From positions 4,408,858-4,472,857 of the forward strand of contig NW_017804242.1 in assembly GCF_001625305.1 (NCBI RefSeq): 64,000 bases of DNA, read 5' to 3'. Of this stretch, positions 48,740-58,562 are shown piece after piece (position 1 is the stretch's first letter; each line of letters starts with the position of its first letter). The notes beneath the pieces were generated by a model that saw nothing but the letters and a program-made list of their open reading frames with translations, had not been told where the DNA came from and did not search any database. The position numbers and the translations under genes are program-made. The stretch comes from Branchiostoma belcheri (taxonomy: Eukaryota > Chordata > Leptocardii > Amphioxiformes > Branchiostomatidae).

Positions 48740-51480
48740 CTTCACTCAAGTGCCGAATAAAGAAAGATGACCCGCGGCCTCTTCAATTGTTCTCCATTCA
48801 CTCCCAGAAGAACGTTCTGACGTTATATGCTTGACGCATCGGCGGCACGTTAACACACACGTGAACACCTAATGGTTCTCCCATGACAAGTGATGTCTTA
48901 ACTGTGCGCACGGGCCAGTCAAAGGCCATCTGGTCTCAAGGACTACTTAAAGGGACGAGCCAGAAATAACCGCGGGGAGTTTGAAGAGGAGGAATGGGTT
49001 TTTGAACACCTCAAGCCACTAAGCTAAGAGACTCCAATACCGTGCCCTAGACACAGTGGGTCATCAACCCATTACTTCTATGGCATCAAAAAGGCTTCAG
49101 GATCACCTTTTCACCTTAATGCATTCTATTCTTATCAAATACTACATGGGTTGGTTCTCATCACATTAAATCTTTCTGTCTAATCCAAAACGACAAGGTA
49201 ACCAACAAAAGAAAAATAATTTTTTAAAACTTTACCGAACATATCATCTTGTACAACAGAAATGTGGGATAAAATATAGCGTGAAAGAAATAAATGAATT
49301 GCTGATTTAGCAAAATTAGGTCAGAGTCAGACGACGTTTTTTGCTTATTATCTACAGTTCCGTAGTTACTGAATTGTCCCCTCTGTGTGTTTTTATAATG
49401 ACCCATCCAATTAGCAAGGATTCAATTCGCCATCTTCTACAGAATATCAATTGTTACTTGAAGCTTGTATGTGATGATGACACGTGGGTCTCGTATGTTG
49501 TTAACTTGTTCATGTACAATATATCTGAAATATCCTGAAGAGGAAAGCTATCAGATATGGACGCTTACTGCTATCTCTTTTCGTCATCATTTTATACTTG
49601 AAGTGTTTGAAATAGCTTTGTGAATAGTCCCTTTATTTTTGGTATTTTTGGTACCACCAATTAATATTACAATAGCTAAAAGAACCAGCCTACGATACGG
49701 AACAAGCAACTATTTTCCGTCAGCATATATCGCATATATCAGTATGCTTGCTGCCTAAAAAGATGGATCTGAAAATTGACTGGAAAAGAGTTTAGAAATT
49801 GCAATTTTCAAAAATTGCAATTTCAATTGCCCTGAAATTGACAAAAAAAAAAAGTAAAATGCAAAATACGTGTCGTAACACTAGATGAATTGAAGGGCAG
49901 TACACAATTATAACAGTCCAACAAAACGCGGCCCTTATAACCTTCTATGTGATTGTGTCAAAATTGACTGAAAGAATCGGGACACAGTCTGATGTACATC
50001 AGTTCTATGTGCCCTCCCACATCTGACTGGCGCTCTGATAAAAAACACAACCAGCTGTAGCGTTAAATTTGAAAATTCACTTTCTTACAATACGTTTTGA
50101 ATAAGATGCTAACGCTTTCTGATTGAGTTTGGCACAAAAACTACGTAGTACTATATATGCAAACAGCGCAAACTAGAAAAATGGTTGTCAATACTGATGC
50201 ATAACAAGAATTATTTTCAACTTGCAAATTTCAATCCCTTGTCTATCATAGATGGAGAGAAATAAACAACGCCTGTACAGTTGTGACCTTACCAGTTTAT
50301 CTCTGTCAACTCTTCTGGGCCGTACCTTGTGTGATTCTAGACCGAATATCCTTTTCACCGTTTTGGCGATAACGCTGGAGGCTTGAAGAGTGGCCAAACA
50401 AGTTTCTCGACGTTTGTTTGTGTGCTCCACATTAATCCCAGGCCTGACTCAAGAACAATTTGTGAAAGCCTTTGGCATCACGGTCACAGTTCAGTACCCA
50501 CTGAGCCACGACATGTCCAGCCACCGTGTGAAGAAAGCAAACAAACCTAGAGACGTGGGGACCTAGACCTGTCCCTCCTCCTCCTAATTCTCAAGAAGCG
50601 TGCGGAGCAGCCTTTTCTTGTTGTCGTCACGACGTCTCGCCCAATTTCTGGGAAGTGGCCAATGAGTAAGAACCGACTTCCTGTTGTACCACCTAGCCTG
50701 GGTGTCAAGCTGATGTAAGGGTCAGTACATAGGCCAACTCCTCGGTTCCAGGGCCACCCTGTCCCGAAGAAAATTTTACCATGGACTCTCTCCTCGGACC
50801 CTCTTGGGGCCAACTCTGGGATCGGGGCTCGTGGCTCCCCTCCCCCGGTCGTGTCAAGTCGGTATCCAGGCTAGCCTTGTACTCAGAAACGTGCTTCATC
50901 CAGAACTATGCTCTGAGTCACGGTTCTGGATAGTCCACGCGTATCCAGACCCGTGGAGACTATTTGGAACCGTGTCTGATCCTAACTCTAAACCCTAACA
51001 CACTCTGAGTCATAGACCTATAAGTATAAAGACCCAATACTTCCGTGTGTTACAAGTTATTCCCCGCCCACTGGTCTGTTATAATCATGATTGCCTTTAT
51101 CAAAGTTGGCAAGCAGTATAGGGAAATTCCGAAGTTTAGTACACTAGTGCCACTACTACAGTTCAACTGTGTGTTTATGTACTGATCGCCATATAAAATA
51201 TAACAGAAAAAAATTGTCAAACAGCTAGTAGAGAAATTAAAAACACAATCCAGGGAGAAAGGAGAAATAACTTCAAGTGAAAGAACTATAATGGTTGCAT
51301 ACTGGGGTGGGGTGGTCTATTTCTATATAGCACGTTTCTATATTTAGCCCATGTGCATAAACCATTGTGTTTAGCCAGGTACCATTGAAATGGACAGCTT
51401 AGCTTAAAATCACTGCGAATCAACAGGTAGAGATACCGTATTGACGTGAAACGTTGACGTTCTTCTCACCTGTGTGTTCC
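48740..51480. other. Gene-poor stretch
   Basis: A 14 bp inverted repeat (49795-49808, 49811-49824) was seen. A truncated tRNA-SINE head on the minus strand lies at about 50460-50520 (A-box-like 'tggctcagtggg' with no B box). The GC-rich block 50540-50960 has only chance-like frames. Confidence 0.4.
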
Positions 51481-51779
51481 TCACCTTAAGGTTTACATGG
51501 CTCGCCGGCAGGTAGCCTGTGCAGGTAAGCCCAGACGCACAGGTACGGGTTCGGGTACTCTCTGGGGACCTTCGCTAGCCAACACTGTACGTAAGGTCTC
51601 TGCCTGCGACAGTGACTACGGGGGTGGTACGTTACTGCATATATGGTCGGGGTATGGAATGTTATCAACTCATTCAACTGGTGATTCTTTTAAGGAAGTC
51701 CTATTATTACAAACGTGTATTTTAGTATCTTGTATGTTGTTTTTGGAGGTGGAGATGTGCGTAGAAAGGACGTGAGGGA

Positions 51780-51905
51780 AGTAGGTCCACCCCCATCCAT
51801 AGCAGTAATGGTACATCCCTCAGGTTTAGGTCGTGCCGAACAGTCATGGATGAAGCCCCGCCCACTTACCTGTTGGTTGCCCGGGGCAACCATTGTCGAT
51901 TGGAG
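51780..51905. promoter_or_regulatory. Promoter-like block with RFX X-box
   Basis: A perfect palindromic X-box GTTGCCCGGGGCAAC lies at 51876-51890. A GC box CCCCGCCCAC lies at 51857-51866 and an inverted CCAAT box (GATTGG) at 51898-51903. This combination is typical of TATA-less promoters of ciliary genes. The gene it would serve is not visible nearby on either strand. Confidence 0.4.
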
Positions 51906-52313
51906 CGTAAAAACAATAAACAACAAAGACAGTGGATATTTATTTTTACATTCCTTGACAGCAATTATATGAACGGATCCTCGAAAATGACAAGCATTTT
52001 CTCGGCTTTAAATGGAAAAGCCATTGTTTTATGTTAACATGCAATTTTGTAAATAGTATTTGTCCCGGATCCATCACATGGTAATGTTGACAGTCTAAGT
52101 CCTCAGACCGGTATAGAAGGACCAACATGTTGTGTTTCCGGTAACCCTGCCGACCTTAGCAAAAACCTACCGGCCCTGGCCTTGTTTATTTTTTCTCGAC
52201 CGCTGGAAAATTCGATCTGACATCTGAATCCAAGACCCTCACATTCTCAGAATCCGGCAGCCGTAAAATAATTGCCCCTTCTGAAGGACGGGTCCTAAAG
52301 ACAGCCCTGGTCT

Positions 52314-52574
52314 GATTTTACAAATACAGTTTAACGATGTAAAATTGAAATGCATGAGGACCAGTAGCCTCTACCAGGCTTCGGAGGCGGCTGGAAAGAG
52401 TAGAAATCGGCCAAATAGAGAGATAACATGTCAAGGGAGTTGGTCTGCTGGAGAATACAACTGGTTTGCCGCACCCCTGGCATGTTATCTCTCTATTTGG
52501 CCGATTTCTACTCTTTCCAGCCGCCCCCGAAGCCTGGTAGAGGCTACTGGTCCTGAATTTGTATTTGTAAAATC
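52314..52574. repeat. Long hairpin, 74 bp arms
   Basis: Inner arms 52357-52430 and 52481-52554 are reverse complements with a single mismatch and a 50-base loop. An outer 15 bp perfect arm pair (52314-52328, 52560-52574) frames them. It has the shape of a foldback transposon or a hairpin-RNA source. Confidence 0.95.
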
Positions 52575-52599
52575 AGTTCAACCGAAATCTAAGAAAAAA

Positions 52600-53890
52600 A
52601 AAACGGAAAAAAAGACAGTCCCTACTTGTCAATACTATTTTTCCAGGGCAATAACCAGAAACATAACATTTTGTTTCATAGGCCTTACCAATTATATCTG
52701 AGCACCTGAGGCCATACCTGTTACCCATCCACCGACAGGTTGTTGTTCTATACCGATCCTATAGCCCCGCCCACGTCCGTCAAACTTAGCAATGCACGCT
52801 CTCTCATTGGTCAAACCGCTACTTGCCGTGCTCTCATTGGTTGAACTGATGATTATTCCAAACATCGGCCCCTTGCGGGATCTGTGGCGCAGGTGGTTAA
52901 CAGTTCAAAGACATTCAATCGCCACTTTCTTCCCTGTGTCTTTTCTTCAGTTACTGTAAATGTAGACAGTTGTGGTGGTTATATTTTGCTTTTTTTCGAC
53001 CGAAATCCTAGTACGAATTGAAAATTTGTTTTGTAATTTTACTGTACATAATGCAGAATTGTATCAACCGCAAACTACAAACGTTAACACTAACAAAACC
53101 TCATTTTTCCTCTTGAAGCGCGAAATAAAATCACAGGAAAAGTAATACATTTACAACAGTACCCTATAACATCCGCCGACGCTAATTTCCTTCTCGTAGA
53201 ACGGTCCTTGCCATTTGAAACAGTCGATGGTAGATGATAGCTGCATGAAAAGTTAATCTTTTGCTACACTGCCGACATAAGAAAACAAAGACATATAAAA
53301 GGCCAAATGTCTCTTGCATGGTATACCATAATACCCGTGTAAAAAGACCGAATACTAAAGTATTCTTTCAAGTATCCATCCAAGTATATATTTCTTTCTT
53401 TCCTGTCCGTGTTTTGTTTAGCGTGCTTGACGAGGTTATCATAGTACCTTGGGGGTGCAAGGAAGCGTATGTTTTCATTAGACCGGTCCTGATGCATTTC
53501 AATTTTAACGTTAAACTGTATTTGTTACATGTGCCGAGAAACGTATTTTTGCATTGGGTCGGTCTGCCATTAACTTGATCGCCGATTACAAGATCACATG
53601 TTGTTTTTGGACGATCGAACTCCGCCCGACTCGTTCTAACGTTACACACGTGGGCACTTCACTAGTCACGACTCCACAATACTGGCGAGAACCGGGGTCA
53701 ACCAGTTATGATTATACAGGGGGGAGGGGGGGGAGGGGGTTCTTGGCAAGCGTATTTGCCAAGCTATTGTATCGCAACTTAAGTGTGAACACAGCTTTCA
53801 GGCAAAAATGTTAACCGTGTTACACAACGCCTCGCTTCTTCAGAGCATTTCCGAAAGCGTATCACACATGCACATATGTGCAGAACTGAC
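52600..53890. other. Gene-poor stretch
   Basis: 'ctgtggcgcaggtggttaacag' near 52880 is the start of another truncated tRNA-SINE head. Frames up to 105 codons have no coding character. A G-run block lies at 53719-53739. Confidence 0.4.
53719..53739 (+). other. G-quadruplex-prone run
   Basis: Runs of six, eight and five G separated by single A; the long run can supply two tracts. No regulatory context is known. Confidence 0.5.
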
Positions 53891-54007
53891 ACACGCAGAC
53901 GCGCGCGTACACACACACACACACACGCACACCAATACTGTGAAGTGTCTCCACATCTCTTTCACATTACCATAACCTCCTCACCCCTACCTTCAAATCC
54001 TCTCAAA

Positions 54008-54032
54008 GGCACACACACACACACACACACAT
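54008..54032. repeat. CA microsatellite, left part
   Basis: CA repeats immediately before the LTR element, continuing the CA-rich zone from about 53910. Confidence 0.9.
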
Positions 54033-54037
54033 ACAGG

Positions 54038-54170
54038 TGTAAAAACCGAAAGGGGCGAGCAGGTCACAACCGGGAATCGAACCCGAGTTGTCCGCTTGGC
54101 GGTCACCAACGCTAACCACTACACTAAAAGGTCGCACGACCATTTAGCATGGTCAGTTAGCACTGTTACA
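54038..54170 (-). repeat. 3' LTR of the TRIM (minus strand sense)
   Basis: Preceded in sense by the polypurine tract at about 54173-54190. Identical in sequence to the 5' LTR. Confidence 0.9.
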
Positions 54171-54282
54171 CTACTCCCCCTTTTCTTTCAAGATTCGTCC
54201 TCGAATCTTCCGAGTCCGACATCCCTGGAGCTGCCACACTTATCCTCAGTGCCAGTACTCACAGGGCCGGCATGGGAACCAC

Positions 54283-54415
54283 TGTAAAAACCGAAAGGGG
54301 CGAGCAGGTCACAACCGGGAATCGAACCCGAGTTGTCCGCTTGGCGGTCACCAACGCTAACCACTACACTAAAAGGTCGCACGACCATTTAGCATGGTCA
54401 GTTAGCACTGTTACA
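54283..54415 (-). repeat. 5' LTR of the TRIM (minus strand sense)
   Basis: Identical to the 3' LTR. In sense orientation it runs TGTAACAG to TTTTTACA, with the tRNA-like segment in its central 70 bases. The A box to B box spacing is tRNA-like. Confidence 0.9.
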
Positions 54416-54419
54416 CAGG

Positions 54420-54453
54420 CATACACACAGTCACACACACACAGACACAACGG

Positions 54454-54490
<37 letters not shown>

Positions 54491-54499
54491 CACACACAG

Positions 54500-54540
<41 letters not shown>
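54420..54540. repeat. CA microsatellite, right part
   Basis: CA repeats with interspersed CAGT units. The TRIM sits inside this CA-rich zone. Confidence 0.9.
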
Positions 54541-54544
54541 AAAA

Positions 54545-55460
54545 GTTATGTCTCACTCTTCCCTTGAAATCCTCTCCAAAACGCAGGAAATGCCATTATA
54601 TTCTAGAAGGTTCAACTTTCAAAATTTTCCGGGGGAGCATGCCCACGGCCCCCCTAGGAACCTCGCGCCCACGACGCTGATTCACTGGTCCCTCAGACAG
54701 TGGGAAGAACCCCCCTTCAAAATCCTGGCTACTCATGCACTCGAATGTTAGAGTTCCAAGAAAACAGGAAAACCCACGAGGAAATAATTAGATGACGTCA
54801 TTTCCTTTTCCTTGAACCCAGCGCGAGTTGTTAAAATACCTCCTGTGGGTGGCGATTTAATTAGCAGGAACAGGATGAAGTACCTCCCAGAAGCAGTAAG
54901 GTGGAAGATTTGCTGTTCCCAGGCGCGGGTCTGAAGGCCATAAAACTTCACGTTCGCGCGCGCTATCGATCGAGGAGGGGGCGAACAAAACGTAAAGACA
55001 AACACATAGAAGGGTTGGTCGACCTTTGGGACTGAAATACCATCAGTTCGAAAATGCATTATACATCTGTAGGGTATTGACTTTGGACTTCCGTTGTAAA
55101 GCGAGCTAAATACACACTCCGTATTTGCCCAGGTTTCCGATGAAAGCCTTACAAAGTGAGACCGTCACGACTAGATCTTGACGCTGATTAAGTTATGGTT
55201 TAATTAAAAAAGAAAAAGAGTCTAGACTACCGTGGCATATTAATTTTTCTTGGTAATTGTCATTTCTCATTCGACATGTACCTGAGCGAATATGATAAAA
55301 ATGTGACCAATGCCTTCTTCTTTAATGTATTTTTAATCTGTACTATACTTTAATTAACAGGTGCTTATTAAAATGTTACCTGTTGTTGATGTCATGTTTA
55401 ATTTCTCCTGGAAGAGCAAATGTCGGATATACGTAAAGATGGCAACTTAGATAAAATCGT
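54545..55460. other. Intergenic stretch
   Basis: Nothing recognised beyond short frames. Confidence 0.4.
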
Positions 55461-55467
55461 CCTGATC

Positions 55468-55517
55468 GAGCCGAATTGATTCGGTTTGATCCGGATCAAA
55501 CCGAATCAGTTCGGCTC
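55468..55517. repeat. Loopless 25 bp inverted repeat
   Basis: 55468-55492 and 55493-55517 are reverse complements with one mismatch and no spacer, centred on CCGG. Confidence 0.95.
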
Positions 55518-55563
55518 AATTCGGACAATTCTATCCTGGTGGGAATTATCGAATGGGGCCTTA

Positions 55564-55753
55564 AGCTACACATATTGTACGGACTGGGGTATACAATTGA
55601 TTGGGTTGTAGGGTGGTCTAGTATATGTTTGTGGACACTCATTTATAACTTTGGGATATTGGGATAGGGACTACGTACTTTGGTGTCCACATATACTAGA
55701 CCACCCTACAACCCAATCAATTGTATACCCCAGTCCGTACAATATGTGTAGCT
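55564..55753. repeat. Long hairpin, about 71 bp arms
   Basis: 55564-55638 pairs with 55683-55753. Pairing is perfect apart from a 3-base bulge (TTT at about 55628-55630), with a 44-base loop. Confidence 0.95.
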
Positions 55754-55759
55754 CACTGC

Positions 55760-57415
55760 TTCAGCGACCCAATGATTCATTGATCATCTTCCCACCTACC
55801 TGTCCTCAGAGCCTCGGCTACGGCAAAAGTAATTAATTCCCAGCCAATGACTGACGACCCGTGTTGGTATGGATTCTACACTGTACTAATAAAGCCGCCA
55901 TCAACAGGTTCTTCCGGGGCTTCCTGGGTGGGAAATTGGTCTGGGGCAATCAAATACATCAGCGGTGGTAATTTGGGCCAATCTGGCCACGTAACTCGTA
56001 CAGGGGGACAGCCCGCGAAGTATTGCAAGAAACGGGGGTGACATAAAAGTTAGCCTTCGTAGCAGGCTTATAGAACTGGGGTTTGGTGGTCTTCGGCTGT
56101 TTTCTGATTAAAACGCGGGTAATTCAACCAGGCCGGCTATGTGGTCTATATGGCTATGCAATCAGAAAATAGCACATAAAAGCTCCCAAAGACCCTGAAG
56201 ACCCCCAGTTTTTGGCATGCTATGGAGGCTACATAAAAGTAAGGACCCGGACACATTGTCGCACGATCTTAACCTGGAGCATAGTCGTGCATCACGGTGT
56301 CGCACGACAGTCGTCCATGTGTCGCACAACATGTACCTGTCTTGTTACCGAAAGGACTGACTCTAAGTCTTGATCGATCGTTGTCGGTGGTTGGTTCACA
56401 GTCTGCTTTGACGGATGTGACCACGACATACACAAAGTCCCGTCAGCAAAATTAAAGAAATCTATTTCTATCTTTATTCATTGAACCTATATATTATTCA
56501 GCGGGATTACATTGCAACAAAAGAACAACTTGCCTGGTCTCCTATATGCGAAACTTGTAGATATCCTGACCGGGGGGGGGGGTATCCTGTTCAAAGAAAT
56601 ATGGGGGGGGGCGAGATTCGTCACTCATCCAGTAGATTTCTAGCAGGGACCAATGTTGAGGGGGGGTAGAAGACGTGTGCATTGCTCTCTACATGGCATT
56701 CACTTAGGAAAATAGCCCACTCATCCCCGACCTTTAAACGAGTCAGCAGAGTGTGTGGATATGATTACTGCATAAACACAGCAGTCACGACTACTTACAG
56801 GAGCGAAGTTTATCTCCAAGCAGATCTTTAGGCGGCTGCAAGACAGCATATTACATTGGCAAGAGAGTATCAAATTGGCAATACGGTATCAAATTGGCAA
56901 AGCAGTTTCAAATTGGAAAGACAGTCACCATTTGCCATTTGGCTGGCGTAAGAAAAAAAATTATACCAGTATAAAACAGAAAGCCCGACAAAAACGCCTA
57001 GAGTGAAGTGGTGTCCGGGAAGCGACCCGCCTTTCTTCCCCCGGAATTAAAATCAGGTCTGACGGATTCCGGTATCAGACGGCGCCGGAAGAAAAATTCT
57101 CTCTTATCGTTAGCCACACGTACACCGTGGAACTTTGGGAGTGGTATCACACAAGAACATGCACACGGCGGGAATTAGTCGGCAAATGGCCAGGCTTTCA
57201 GAGCAGCCAACTTTCTGAACTTGAAGCCTTTTAAAATGAGATTAAAGCACGCATATTGGGGAATTAACTGGCCCTGATCCAAGTAGACAGCCGACTCAGC
57301 CTGGTCGTACTGAAAGAACTACATGTAATAGCTTCGCTGAAGTCCCAAATTCCCGATGCGCAGTTTCAAAGGTAAAAGCACGTAGTGGTAAACAACGGTA
57401 ACGTGCGTGTTACAC
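55760..57415. other. Gene-poor stretch
   Basis: Contains G runs at 56571-56582 and 56604-56612, and repeated 'caaattggcaa' words around 56870-56930. No gene supported. Confidence 0.45.
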
Positions 57416-57419
57416 ATAA

Positions 57420-57838
57420 GGCCATGTTGATTTGATTATATGGATGACATCCGCGCGCGCATGAATTTTCGGCCGTTTCCAAAAAAAAAAAAGTTTTCAA
57501 CCATACATACAAAAAAAAATCAACGACACTGTAAATCGTACAAAACAGTTGCAAAATGAGCAAAAATATACCGTAAGTTACAAAAAAAATAAGTAAAAAC
57601 TATACCAATGTCGTAGAATGCCAAAATCAAACGAAAAAAGACGAAATTGTAAAGAAATGAACTTGAAGACTAGATTATTCGCCAAACCATATTCTGTCCC
57701 ATTTGTTCAACCCTCATGACCGCGTACATTTCAAAATGAAAACAACTTTTTTTTTGCAAAACTTTATTTTATTCGCACGCGCGCATCAGTTTTGGGGCTC
57801 CCGGAGGATGTCATCCATAAAATCAAATCAACATGGCC
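57420..57838. mobile_element. MITE-like element with 33 bp terminal inverted repeats
   Basis: 57420-57452 and 57806-57838 are reverse complements with one mismatch. The interior is A/T-run rich and non-coding. Both inner edges carry GCGCGC-type tracts. Confidence 0.75.
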
Positions 57839-57839
57839 T

Positions 57840-58440
57840 AAAGTAAAAAAAAAAAACACTTTTTTTTATACTCACTTGAAAGGCAAGCGAGAGCCACCGG
57901 TTTCTCTGCGTTTTGGCTACCCCAAAATACCAAGTAGTAAAATAACAAAATACTGTAACTGTCTGGACCCTTTTATAAAACCTTTCCAGTAAAAATTGCT
58001 GTGAGAGCGCAACAAGGTCTTAACATACTGAGTGGGCTTGGGGCACCAGGGCCAGCTTGAAGTTTTATTTGTCCAAACATATGACTACAACATCAGCAAA
58101 TCATAATATAGAAGTACATGTAGTCTCTACCAGACTAACTACGCTGGCTACATATGGGAGAATATATTTGCCAGGGGAGTTTGGCCGCCTTGTAGGTTTG
58201 ACTGGCCTCGCAGTTCGGAGGGAAAGAAACTACCTCCCCGCGACCTGACTCCCTTGGCCAATTTTACTACTAGTATCTTTTTTTGCCGAATTCTACGATT
58301 CGTATTCCCGTAGAAAGCCATGGTGGAGGCTAATATAGAAGCGCTGGTATGTATATGTGGCTACATCCAGGCTAATATAAGAAAACGCCCGCAGTTTATA
58401 TGTCAGTTGCAAGGGGGCGCTGTGGTACTGCGTTTTTTGT
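57840..58440. other. Region upstream of the first ATPase gene
   Basis: No gene supported. It may contain distal regulatory sequence. Confidence 0.4.
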
Positions 58441-58448
58441 GTAGACAA

Positions 58449-58486
58449 TGACGTCACGTGGGGCATGCCCAGGCAGCGTACGCCAT
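58449..58486 (+). promoter_or_regulatory. Core promoter of ATPase gene 1: CRE, E-box, YY1-like
   Basis: TGACGTCA (58449-58456) overlaps CACGTG (58455-58460). A GCCATTTTT motif follows at about 58482. All lie 75-115 bases before the ATG, with no TATA box. The sites suggest control by CREB/ATF and bHLH-type factors, by analogy with well-known promoters. Confidence 0.55.
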
Positions 58487-58562
58487 TTTTGTACACAATC
58501 GAGTTCGACCTCGGCGTCGGTTTTGAGCAACGTTTGACGGTCCCGGCTGGTTTAGGACCAAG

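Larger units (their letters stand above)
54038..54415 (-). mobile_element. Miniature LTR retrotransposon (TRIM) with tRNA-like promoter in its LTRs
   Basis: Two identical 133 bp direct repeats (54038-54170 and 54283-54415) begin TGTAA and end TTACA. They flank only 112 bp. A 4 bp target duplication CAGG lies on both sides. On the minus strand, one base after the 5' LTR, TGGTTCCCATGCCGG complements the 3' end of a tRNA-Glu (acceptor stem plus CCA), so it is a primer binding site. Just before the 3' LTR lies a polypurine tract (GAAAGAAAAGGGGGAG). The last internal codons (D-S-E-D-S-R-T-N-L then K-G-G) resemble the end of a Ty3/Gypsy polyprotein. Each LTR holds an A box TAGTGTAGTGG and an exact B box GGTTCGATTCC. 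It must move in trans, using enzymes from a full-length relative. LTR identity shows recent insertion. Confidence 0.9.

Noticed and set aside
54272-54751. 159-codon plus-strand frame rich in Thr-His
   Set aside because: It is a translation of the CA microsatellite and the TRIM element, not a protein.
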